7,341 nucleotides of DNA, from NCBI GenBank assembly GCA_900759415.1, contig CAAEVC010000097.1, positions 1 to 7,341 on the forward strand, in the 5' to 3' direction. The stretch comes from an uncultured Dialister sp. (GTDB lineage: Bacteria > Bacillota > Negativicutes > Veillonellales > Dialisteraceae). The position numbers and the translations under genes are program-made. Numbering within the stretch: position 1 is the stretch's first letter; each line of letters starts with the position of its first letter. Below the pieces are notes generated by a model. It was given only the letters and a program-made list of their open reading frames with translations, had not been told where the DNA came from and searched no databases. Positions 1 to 5,237 of this stretch are shown here, in pieces.

Positions 1-129
1 ATAAGCGACTGAAAAATCAATGACACGCTTCTCCATAAATCTCGTTCGATTCCCAACGGTTAGTGGAGAGTATGACTCAGGTGGTGAGGAGCTGGCAACG
101 GCCGGAGGACGTTGACTGAGGGGGGAAAT
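1..129 (+). repeat. Dispersed structured repeat, copy A (3' portion, cut by window start)
   Basis: This is the 3' part of the repeat family also seen at 2051-2239, 2240-2473 and 7060-7341. It carries the conserved stem TCTCCA (30-35) with TGGAGA (64-69) around a variable loop. The constant block GACTCAGGTGGTGAGGA (74-90) follows, then a copy-specific hairpin CAACGGCC (96-103) / GGACGTTG (107-114) with one G-A mismatch. The copy ends in a G-run plus AAAT (120-129). A further hairpin (TGCC 129-132 with GGCA 156-159, GAAAAA 135-140 with TTTTTC 149-154) lies just downstream and is not shared with the other copies. No coding sequence is visible here. Confidence 0.75.
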
Positions 130-199
130 GCCTGGAAAAACTCAGAGCTTTTTCTGGCATGAGGCTTATTTAAACCTTCAGCATCGCTAGTGATATATA

Positions 200-213
200 T
201 TCTCGGGGCTCTT
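200..213 (+). repeat. Short motif TTCTCGGGGCTCTT downstream of repeat copy A
   Basis: These 14 bases match exactly the core of the 17-bp motif at 2566-2582, which also lies downstream of a repeat copy (C). The spacing from the repeat's 3' end is about 70 bp here and about 93 bp there. The motif appears inverted at 1843-1859 and, in degenerate form, at 7154-7166. It may be an end sequence of a larger mobile unit or a relic terminator; the sequence does not decide. Confidence 0.5.
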
Positions 214-276
214 CAGGTGCCGCCGGCATCTGATTCAAGTGGTCAGCGCCGCTGATGGCACCCCATCTTTTCCACT

Positions 277-302
277 AAAAAAAAGGGATGCTAAAAGCAT
301 CC
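277..302 (-). terminator. Intrinsic terminator of the acyl-CoA ligase gene
   Basis: Read on the minus strand, a 7-bp perfect stem GGATGCT / AGCATCC (286-292 with 296-302, 3-base loop) is followed by C and a run of eight T. It starts 7 bases beyond the TAA stop (310-312) of the minus-strand ligase gene, as expected for a Rho-independent terminator. Confidence 0.85.
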
Positions 303-309
303 ACTTTTC

Positions 310-1749
310 TTAGTTTTCTCTTAATGCCCTCTTCAGGATCTTGCCGGTTGCATTCTTTGGAAGAGCATCCATGGGGATGAAACGGCGGGGAATCTTGTAG
401 CTGGCAATGTTTTTGGCCATGTATTTACGGATTTTGTCTTCGTCGAATTCATAGCCTTCTTTCATAACGATATATGCCCATACTGCCTGGCCGCGGAGGG
501 GATCCGGATGGCCGACAACTGCACATTCGCCGACGCCTTCTACTTCGTAGATGCAGTCTTCAACTTCGCCGGGGTAGATATTTTCCCCGTTCACGATGAT
601 GAGGTCTTTGATGCGGTCTACGATGTAAATGTACTGGTCATCATCCATGTAGGCCAGGTCGCCGGTAGAGAGCCATCCGTCCTCGGAGATGACTTTCTTT
701 GTTTCTTCCGGTTTGTTCCAGTAGCCTTTCATCACGTTGATGCCACGAACCATGAGTTCACCGACGGTGCCTGGTTTGTAAGGACCTTCTTCATTGGTCT
801 TGATATAGGCTTCCACGCCGGGGATGGCAGGGCCGCTGGTCAGATATTTCGGTTTCGCACTGGGAAGAACGCTGACAACCGGAGATGCTTCAGTCAGGCC
901 GTATCCTTCCTGTACAGGATGGTGGAAACGGGTGTAGAATGCCTGCGCTACCGGCTGCGGAATGGATGCGCCGCCGGAAATGAAGGTGTGTACAGTCTTC
1001 ATCACAGAAGGATCTCCTCTGCGGGCCAAAAGGTTGTACATCGGCGGTACCATGAGGGCGATGGTGATGGAATATTTCACAATCGTATTGATGATTTCCG
1101 TCGGATTCTTGGAACGGAGGATGACCATGGTGGAGTGGCTGAAAAGGCTGCCGTTCACTACAGTGGTCAGTCCGTAGCAGTGGAACATAGGGAGTACGCA
1201 GAGCACCTTGTCTTCCGGTTTGAAAATGATGCGGGAGGTAAACTGTTCCACATTGCCTACCAGATTTCTATGGGTAAGCATAGCACCTTTCGGGCTTCCT
1301 GTGGTTCCAGAGGTATATACCAGAGCGCATACATCATCTTCTGAAATATCTTCCGGGAATTCTGGCGCTTCATCAGCTTCTCCTGTTTCTGCCTTCCTGT
1401 CCAGTTCCAGGATATCAATGGATGGGGCAGACACTTCCAGCGGAGTATCGGTGACCAGAAGTTTCGTCCCTGAATCTTTCAGGATATAGTCCACTTCCCG
1501 GTCTACGAGGAAATTGTTCACCGGAATAATGATGGCACCAAGGCTTACGACACTAAGGTACACATATACGAATTCAGCACAGTTTCCGCAGTAAAGAGCG
1601 ACCCGGTCACCTTTCCGGATACCCATGCGGTACAGTTCATTTCTATGGATTCTGACTTTTTCTGCCAGCTGTCCATAAGTTACGGAGGCAGTCCCTTCGA
1701 TAGCCAGATGGGAAGGATCTGCGCCTTTGATCATTTCATGTAAATACAT
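310..1749 (-). CDS. AMP-forming acyl-CoA ligase (fatty-acid--CoA ligase, FadD/LcfB-like)
   Basis: This 479-residue protein belongs to the ANL adenylate-forming superfamily, which activates a carboxylic acid with ATP and transfers the acyl group to CoA. The family motifs are all present in order: P-loop YTSGTTGSPKG (145-155), EGYGLTEASP (281-290), STGD (361-364), hinge and A8 region DRIKDLIIVNGENIYP (378-393), and PKNATGK (464-470) with the likely catalytic Lys470. The length is slightly below that of classical FadD (about 500-560) and suits a cytosolic enzyme; no signal peptide is seen. I chose ATG at 1749 because GAGGTG lies 4 bases upstream; an in-frame GTG at 1761 would overlap that site. 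It is transcribed divergently from bioW. The substrate cannot be read from sequence: medium- or long-chain fatty acid is likeliest, and a link to pimelate is speculative because BioW already activates pimelate. Confidence 0.93.
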   Translation of the reverse strand: MYLHEMIKGADPSHLAIEGTASVTYGQLAEKVRIHRNELYRMGIRKGDRVALYCGNCAEFVYVYLSVVSLGAIIIPVNNFLVDREVDYILKDSGTKLLVTDTPLEVSAPSIDILELDRKAETGEADEAPEFPEDISEDDVCALVYTSGTTGSPKGAMLTHRNLVGNVEQFTSRIIFKPEDKVLCVLPMFHCYGLTTVVNGSLFSHSTMVILRSKNPTEIINTIVKYSITIALMVPPMYNLLARRGDPSVMKTVHTFISGGASIPQPVAQAFYTRFHHPVQEGYGLTEASPVVSVLPSAKPKYLTSGPAIPGVEAYIKTNEEGPYKPGTVGELMVRGINVMKGYWNKPEETKKVISEDGWLSTGDLAYMDDDQYIYIVDRIKDLIIVNGENIYPGEVEDCIYEVEGVGECAVVGHPDPLRGQAVWAYIVMKEGYEFDEDKIRKYMAKNIASYKIPRRFIPMDALPKNATGKILKRALREN

Positions 1750-1773
1750 ATGACACCTCACTACAATATTATT

Positions 1774-1802
1774 ATTTTAGCAAATATCCTATAAGAACTC
1801 AA
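1774..1802 (-). promoter_or_regulatory. Probable promoter of the acyl-CoA ligase gene
   Basis: On the minus strand, TTGAGT (1797-1802) and TAAAAT (1774-1779) are separated by exactly 17 bases, and the -10 box is preceded by TGC, giving an extended -10. It lies 25 bp upstream of the chosen ATG. The -35 box falls inside a degenerate copy of the dispersed repeat's 5' module, so a repeat fragment may have supplied part of this promoter. Confidence 0.6.
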
Positions 1803-1840
1803 CCAGCCTTTAAAGCAGGAAGATTTTCAATGGGGGAAAA
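1784..1840 (+). repeat. Degenerate fragment of the dispersed repeat (5' module plus 3' end)
   Basis: The stretch ATAAGAACTCAACCAGCCTT (1791-1810) and the bases after it align without gaps to the 5' module of copies C and D (ATATGAACTCA..CAGTCCTT..AA), with roughly three quarters of about 32 bases identical. It is soon followed by TGGGGGAAAA (1831-1840), which resembles the repeat's 3' end. The arrangement looks like an internally deleted copy. Confidence 0.5.
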
Positions 1841-1842
1841 AT

Positions 1843-1859
1843 AAAGAGCCCCGAGAAGG
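1843..1859 (-). repeat. Left arm of a 17-bp perfect inverted repeat
   Basis: AAAGAGCCCCGAGAAGG here is the exact reverse complement of 2566-2582. The two arms bracket about 740 bp that hold repeat copies B', B and C and short tandem tracts, but no gene. The identity stops at both edges of the 17 bases. The arms could be ends of a composite non-coding element or two terminator-like relics in opposite orientation. Confidence 0.7.
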
Positions 1860-1920
1860 GAAAAAACATCTCTTTGCGGTCCGCTATCCATCGTCCGCTT
1901 TCCCATATCCGTCCCCTACG

Positions 1921-1965
1921 TTTTCGCTATCGGCACCATGCGTTTTCCGCTATCGGCACCATGCG
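1921..1965. repeat. Short tandem repeat, 23-bp period, two units
   Basis: CGCTATCGGCACCATGCG occurs at 1925-1942 and again at 1948-1965, each preceded by a T-run. It continues a 'GCTATCC/GTCCGCT'-rich tract (1876-1920) that is similar in style to 6125-6155. It does not code for anything recognisable. Confidence 0.75.
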
Positions 1966-1967
1966 AG

Positions 1968-2050
1968 TTCTAACATGTTTAATCTCGGCGCCCCCAGGAG
2001 AGCAGTGAACATGAATGGGAGGAGCTATGCGACGCTCCATTCATCGTGAA
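1968..2050 (+). repeat. Dispersed structured repeat, copy B' (truncated 5' half)
   Basis: It begins with TTCTAACATGTTTAATCTCG, similar to the start of copy D (7060-7080), but lacks the CATATGAACTCA part. It keeps the AGTGAAC block (2003-2009) and the copy-specific 8-bp stem ATGAATGG (2011-2018) / CCATTCAT (2037-2044) around the constant GGAG..GACG core. It stops after this stem and is followed directly by copy B. Confidence 0.65.
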
Positions 2051-2239
2051 CGCCGAACTCTGGAAGTTGCATAGCAACTTTCAGTCGGGGTGGCAAGGGA
2101 ACTGGATTTCGTAGTGAACATAGTGAGCGAGAATCCAGTGACACGCTTCTCCATAAATCTCGTTCGAAGACAAAAGATTAGTGGAGAGTATGACTCAGGT
2201 GGTGAGGAAGTACGAGGGCTGAAAGTCGAGAGGAAAGGG
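2051..2239 (+). repeat. Dispersed structured repeat, copy B
   Basis: It contains four elements in order. First is hairpin AAGTTGC (2064-2070) / GCAACTT (2074-2080) before GGGGTGGCA (2087-2095). Second is the 8-bp stem ACTGGATT (2101-2108) / AATCCAGT (2132-2139). Third is the conserved stem TCTCCA (2148-2153) / TGGAGA (2182-2187). Fourth is the constant block GACTCAGGTGGTGAGGAAGT (2192-2211) with a weak 3' hairpin. It ends in AGGAAAGGG and abuts copy C. The 5' module (CATATGAACTCA..) is missing. Confidence 0.75.
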
Positions 2240-2473
2240 TTAAGTTTCATATGAACTCACAAGTCCTTGAAATAAGGCTGCCCCCTTTAAGAGCACGAAG
2301 TGCTCAGTAGCCGGGGTGGCAGTGAACATGTTTTGTAGGAGTCAGCATGACGACGCGCAAAACATAGTGAATCGTTTCTCCATAAATATCTTTCGACGAT
2401 TAACGGTTAGTGGAGAGCATGACTCAGGTGGTGAGGAAGTCTTTTGCCTGAAAGGCAAAAGAAAGGGGGAAAT
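2240..2473 (+). repeat. Dispersed structured repeat, copy C (complete, reference copy)
   Basis: This is the only full copy, about 234 bp. In order it has the 5' module CATATGAACTCA (2249-2260) with stem CCTT (2265-2268) / AAGG (2274-2277). Next is hairpin GAGCAC (2291-2296) / GTGCTC (2300-2305), flanked by CCCCC and CGGGG. Then comes TGGCAGTGAAC with stem ATGTTTTG (2328-2335) / CAAAACAT (2358-2365), followed by the conserved stem TCTCCA (2377-2382) / TGGAGA (2411-2416). Last are the constant GACTCAGGTGGTGAGGAAGT (2421-2440), a 9-bp hairpin CTTTTGCCT / AGGCAAAAG with a GAA loop (2441-2461), and AAAGGGGGAAAT. A reading frame crosses it but matches no known protein and is not counted as a gene. 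Confidence 0.8.
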
Positions 2474-2565
2474 CCGCACTATGTTAGATAAAAGTGTAGC
2501 GCCGTTATGCACTAGCGGTCTTCTTCCTTCTATCCGTCAGCTTCATACTTTCGGCAAGGCCGACA

Positions 2566-2582
2566 CCTTCTCGGGGCTCTTT
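2566..2582 (+). repeat. Right arm of the 17-bp perfect inverted repeat
   Basis: CCTTCTCGGGGCTCTTT is the exact reverse complement of 1843-1859 and shares its core with 200-213. It is preceded by a small CGGC-AAG-GCCG hairpin (2552-2562). Similar small hairpins sit near related GCCCCGA motifs at 6056-6085 and 7155-7210. Confidence 0.7.
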
Positions 2583-2609
2583 GCACTCAACACTCAACTC
2601 TGTTATCCA

Positions 2610-2641
2610 TTGTAAACCTTATTACATTTTCTTCTTGACAA
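2610..2641. promoter_or_regulatory. Candidate biotin repressor (BirA) operator
   Basis: TTGTAAACC (2610-2618) equals the well-known left half-site of the BirA box. It is followed after 14 bases by TCTTGACAA (2633-2641), which matches 6 of 9 positions of the right half GGTTTACAA. The right half overlaps the -35 box TTGACA, so a bound repressor would block the bioW promoter. The half-sites and spacing fit the known BirA pattern; binding itself is inferred. Confidence 0.55.
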
Positions 2642-2664
2642 ATGAGTCATATTTATTTTACACT
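2635..2664 (+). promoter_or_regulatory. Probable promoter of the bioW operon
   Basis: A perfect -35 box TTGACA (2635-2640) is followed after 18 bases by TACACT (2659-2664), which matches four of six -10 positions. Transcription would start near 2671 and leave a leader of about 85 bases. A second perfect TATAAT lies at 2719-2724 but has no good -35 partner. Confidence 0.55.
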
Positions 2665-2672
2665 AGTTCCAG

Positions 2673-2699
2673 CCGAAGTTCTGCTTCGGATTATTTTTT
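2673..2699 (+). terminator. Leader hairpin with T-run before bioW (possible attenuator)
   Basis: A perfect 6-bp stem CCGAAG (2673-2678) / CTTCGG (2684-2689) with a 5-base loop is followed by ATTATTTTTT. It lies at the very start of the predicted bioW transcript. It could be a weak terminator, a 5' stabilising hairpin, or the terminator of a transcript coming from the repeat cluster. No antiterminator partner is obvious. Confidence 0.4.
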
Positions 2700-2706
2700 A
2701 GGTAAA

Positions 2707-2741
2707 TAGTTAACAATATATAATAACTAAAGTTGACAAAA
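2707..2741. promoter_or_regulatory. Second BirA-like half-site pair, weak
   Basis: TAGTTAAC (2707-2714) and GTTGACAA (2732-2739) are imperfect inverted half-sites that resemble Gram-positive BirA boxes. The left one also reads GTTAACAAT (2709-2717), a half-site in the other orientation. The 17-base spacing is longer than usual. The pair spans the TATAAT at 2719-2724 and ends at the bioW ribosome site. Confidence 0.25.
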
Positions 2742-2754
2742 GGAAGTGGGGCAA

Positions 2755-3522
2755 TTGTTGTACAGTGTGAAGATGCGTTCTTCTCTGGGCGGCATTCATG
2801 GAAGAGGAGGCCGCCATATTTCAGGGGCAGAGAGGATCATTCCGGAGGATCAGGTGGAGCGGGATGTGATTGCCATGCTCCGCCGTGCCCGTCATCACGA
2901 GAGAGGGGCGGCAGATTTCATCCAGATCAAGGTGGAGGAAGTGCGTCCGGAAGATGTGGTCTACTGCCCCCTCCTTCCCATGTATCAGAAAGATACGTCT
3001 ACGAAGGAAGAAGGCCGCAGGGCAGCCCGGGAAGAACTGCTCCGTATCGGCGTTTCCAGAAAGGCGGTGGAACGCGCTTTCCGTGAACTGGAAGCCCTCA
3101 CTGACAGCATGAGAGGGGCCATCGTGATGGATGCAGTCTCTGGAAAGCGGCTGGATGACCGGGCAGAAAGAGGTGTCCGGTGCAGCAATATGGACTGCGA
3201 GGATACGAAGGAATACGAAGCGCGGATGGCATCTAAGGGTCTTGGGGGCGATCATCCCAGGGAAGCGCTGGTACTGGCTTCCAAGGTGGCCCATGCACCG
3301 GGAACGGTGGCTGAGCTCTGCTGGTCCGATGATCCTGATTATGTGACAGGATATGTGGGCTCAAAAAAATTCGGCTACGGAAGGATTACCACCATGAAGG
3401 ATATGGGGGATCCGGTAGGAGGCCGGGTATTCTTCGTAGAACCAGGGACCGATATAGAGAAATACGATGATTATATGCAGAATCAGACTGTGCTTGTGAG
3501 GTTCGATGATGAAAATCAGTGA
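2755..3522 (+). CDS. bioW: 6-carboxyhexanoate--CoA ligase (pimeloyl-CoA synthetase)
   Basis: BioW joins pimelate to CoA with ATP, making pimeloyl-CoA, the acyl donor for BioF in biotin synthesis; it acts in the cytosol. The protein matches the Bacillus-type enzyme along its whole length, about 255 residues against about 259. Numbered from the upstream GTG, clear family segments are LYSVKMRSS near the start, GGRHISGAER (21-30), RGAIVMDAVSGKRLD (123-137), RGVRCSNMD (142-150), ELCWSDDPDYVTGYV (190-204) and KKFGYGRITTMK (207-218). I prefer TTG at 2755 because AAGGAAG lies 8 bases upstream. An in-frame GTG at 2746 would sit on the Shine-Dalgarno itself. The gene overlaps bioF by 17 bases, implying coupled translation. 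Its presence means the cell makes or imports free pimelate instead of using only the BioC/BioH route. Confidence 0.95.
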   Translation: MLYSVKMRSSLGGIHGRGGRHISGAERIIPEDQVERDVIAMLRRARHHERGAADFIQIKVEEVRPEDVVYCPLLPMYQKDTSTKEEGRRAAREELLRIGVSRKAVERAFRELEALTDSMRGAIVMDAVSGKRLDDRAERGVRCSNMDCEDTKEYEARMASKGLGGDHPREALVLASKVAHAPGTVAELCWSDDPDYVTGYVGSKKFGYGRITTMKDMGDPVGGRVFFVEPGTDIEKYDDYMQNQTVLVRFDDENQ

Positions 3523-4675
3523 TATCAGAGACAAATTATCTTCCATCAGAAGGGAAGACCGGTTCAGAAAAGTGCAGGATCTCCGGATGATCACCGCATC
3601 CAGGGGTATGGGAAGGGACGGGAAGGAATATCTCATCTTCAATTCCAACGATTACCTCGGCATGACCCATGAAAAAGAGGTGATGGAAGCTGCAAAAAAT
3701 GCCATCATCTACGGCACCGGTTCAGGGGGAGCCCGGCTCACCAGCGGCGCTGTCTTTGAACTTTCGGATCTGGAGAAGGAAATCGCCGCTTTCAAACATA
3801 CAGAAGATGCGGTGATTTTCAATACAGGATACATGACCAATCTGGGGGTTCTCTATGCGCTGGCCGATAAGAATGATGTGATTTTCTCCGATGAGCTGAA
3901 TCACGCCAGCATCGTAGACGGATGCCGGATTTCCAGAGCCAGAGTGGTCATCTATCCCCATTCCGATATGAAGGCCCTCGCCAAACTGCTGGAGGAAACG
4001 GAGACCGAAGGGCAGCGGTTCATCGTCACTGACGGTGTATTCAGCATGGATGGGGACGTGGCGCCTCTTCCTGACCTTATTGCCCTGAAAGAAAGGTATG
4101 ATGCCTGCCTCATCGTCGATGATGCCCATGCTACCGGGGTCATCGGGGAGAAAGGCGGCGGCACGAAGGAATATTACGGCATGGATGGCATCGACATCCA
4201 GGTAGGAACCCTTTCCAAAGCGCTGGGTTCTGAAGGGGGCTATGTAGCTGCCAGCCGTGAAATCACCGATTTCCTGCGGAACTGCTCCCGTCCCTTCATA
4301 TTTTCCACATCCATTTCTGCCCCCACAGGCGCTGCAGCCCTCGCCGCCCTCCGCCTTTTGGAAACCTGTCCGGAAAAATACATGGGTGCCCTCCGGGAGA
4401 ATACGGCGTATATGAAGAAGAAGCTGAAAGAAGCAGGGATTTCCTCACTCCCCGGCGATACATCCATCATTCCCATCATTATGGGAGAAGAAGAAAAGGC
4501 CATGGAACTGGCGGAAAAGTGCAGGGAAAGGGGACTTCTCCTTTCAGCCATCCGCCCGCCTTCCGTGCCGGCAGGTACGAGCCGCATCCGCCTCACCGTC
4601 ACCGCCGCCCACAGGAAAGAAGAAATCGATAAAGCCGTAGAAATCATAAAAGACTGTATAGAAGAATATATATAA
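3506..4675 (+). CDS. bioF: 8-amino-7-oxononanoate synthase (KAPA synthase)
   Basis: BioF is a pyridoxal-phosphate enzyme that condenses pimeloyl-CoA with L-alanine, releasing CO2 and CoA, to give 8-amino-7-oxononanoate. The 389 residues match the usual length of the alpha-oxoamine synthase family. Visible motifs are YGTGSGGARLTSG (69-81), DELNHASIVDG (129-139) with His133 for cofactor stacking, TDGVFSMDGDVAPLPDL (175-191), VDDAHATGVIG (204-214) with Asp and His that contact the cofactor, and GTLSKALGSEGG (234-245) with the Schiff-base Lys238. Two ATG codons stand at 3506 and 3509, after GTGAGG (3496-3501), which suits either. Close relatives such as 2-amino-3-ketobutyrate CoA ligase share the fold, but overlap with bioW settles the role. 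Confidence 0.95.
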   Translation: MMKISDIRDKLSSIRREDRFRKVQDLRMITASRGMGRDGKEYLIFNSNDYLGMTHEKEVMEAAKNAIIYGTGSGGARLTSGAVFELSDLEKEIAAFKHTEDAVIFNTGYMTNLGVLYALADKNDVIFSDELNHASIVDGCRISRARVVIYPHSDMKALAKLLEETETEGQRFIVTDGVFSMDGDVAPLPDLIALKERYDACLIVDDAHATGVIGEKGGGTKEYYGMDGIDIQVGTLSKALGSEGGYVAASREITDFLRNCSRPFIFSTSISAPTGAAALAALRLLETCPEKYMGALRENTAYMKKKLKEAGISSLPGDTSIIPIIMGEEEKAMELAEKCRERGLLLSAIRPPSVPAGTSRIRLTVTAAHRKEEIDKAVEIIKDCIEEYI

Positions 4676-4685
4676 GGAGAGAAAA

Positions 4686-5186
4686 ATGGAAAAGACAAGC
4701 ACAATGAACCAGAGAGAAATGATCCACGATTTTTGTGAAACCGCCCTTCTTGCAGTCCTCATCGCCGTAAGCGGCACATTCCGCATCCCCGGCATTGTGC
4801 CTGGCACGGAATTCCAGCTCTCTGCGCCTATTGCAGTAGCCATCTGCGGGGTCTTCGGATTCAAGAAATACATCATCGCCGGCATCATCGCATCCCTCAT
4901 GGGCATGGCTCTCGGCACCGCCACCATCCTCAATGTGGCCATCCAGATGTCCTTCCGTCTGGGTGTCGGCGCTCTCTGGCTCATCACTGGTTCCAATCCG
5001 CTCTTCTACATCATATCCGGCCCCCTTGGCACCTTCCTCGCCCGGGTAGTCATGTATTTCCTCCTTGGAAAAGGACTCTGGCTCATGGTGGCTGCCGCTG
5101 CTCCCGGCATGGCCTTCACCGCCGCTACTGCCTGGATTTTCGGGAAAATTTTCACCCAGTGCAGAAAAGCTATCGCCAGGGCTTGA
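4686..5186 (+). CDS. Putative ECF-transporter S component (six-helix membrane protein) of the biotin operon
   Basis: This 166-residue, strongly hydrophobic protein has about six predicted membrane segments (roughly 17-31, 44-59, 62-79, 80-101, 104-127, 130-156) and a short basic C-terminus. Size, topology and an AxxxA motif in the first helix (Ala23-Ala27) resemble S components of energy-coupling-factor vitamin importers, in which such a motif docks to the shared EcfT subunit. No EcfA or EcfT gene is in the window, as expected where the energising module is shared. AAGGAG lies 6 bases before the ATG, and bioF stops 10 bases upstream, so the genes are almost surely co-transcribed. I do not recognise a BioY signature. 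By context the substrate may be pimelate, another biotin precursor, or biotin. Family assignment is an inference from topology and context, not from a decisive motif. Confidence 0.6.
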   Translation: MEKTSTMNQREMIHDFCETALLAVLIAVSGTFRIPGIVPGTEFQLSAPIAVAICGVFGFKKYIIAGIIASLMGMALGTATILNVAIQMSFRLGVGALWLITGSNPLFYIISGPLGTFLARVVMYFLLGKGLWLMVAAAAPGMAFTAATAWIFGKIFTQCRKAIARA

Positions 5187-5237
5187 CTTAAAGTGCACTT
5201 CAGCCTTTAACATATAGGTAGAAAAGGAGGAATCATT

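Noticed and set aside
508..1344. A 278-codon plus-strand frame inside the acyl-CoA ligase gene
   Set aside because: The opposite strand encodes an intact ligase with all ANL motifs, and this frame has no family similarity or ribosome site.
2240..2473. Riboswitch or T-box leader for bioW
   Set aside because: The element occurs in many places away from bioW, ends about 280 bp before the gene, and shows none of the T-box, TPP, cobalamin or SAM signature blocks I know.
2316..2615. A 99-codon plus-strand frame across repeat copy C
   Set aside because: It runs through conserved hairpins of a repeat whose other copies do not keep the frame, so it is not a gene.
4686..5186. Assignment as BioY, the known biotin S component
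   Set aside because: Size and topology fit loosely, but I do not see the BioY sequence pattern, so I kept the broader call.
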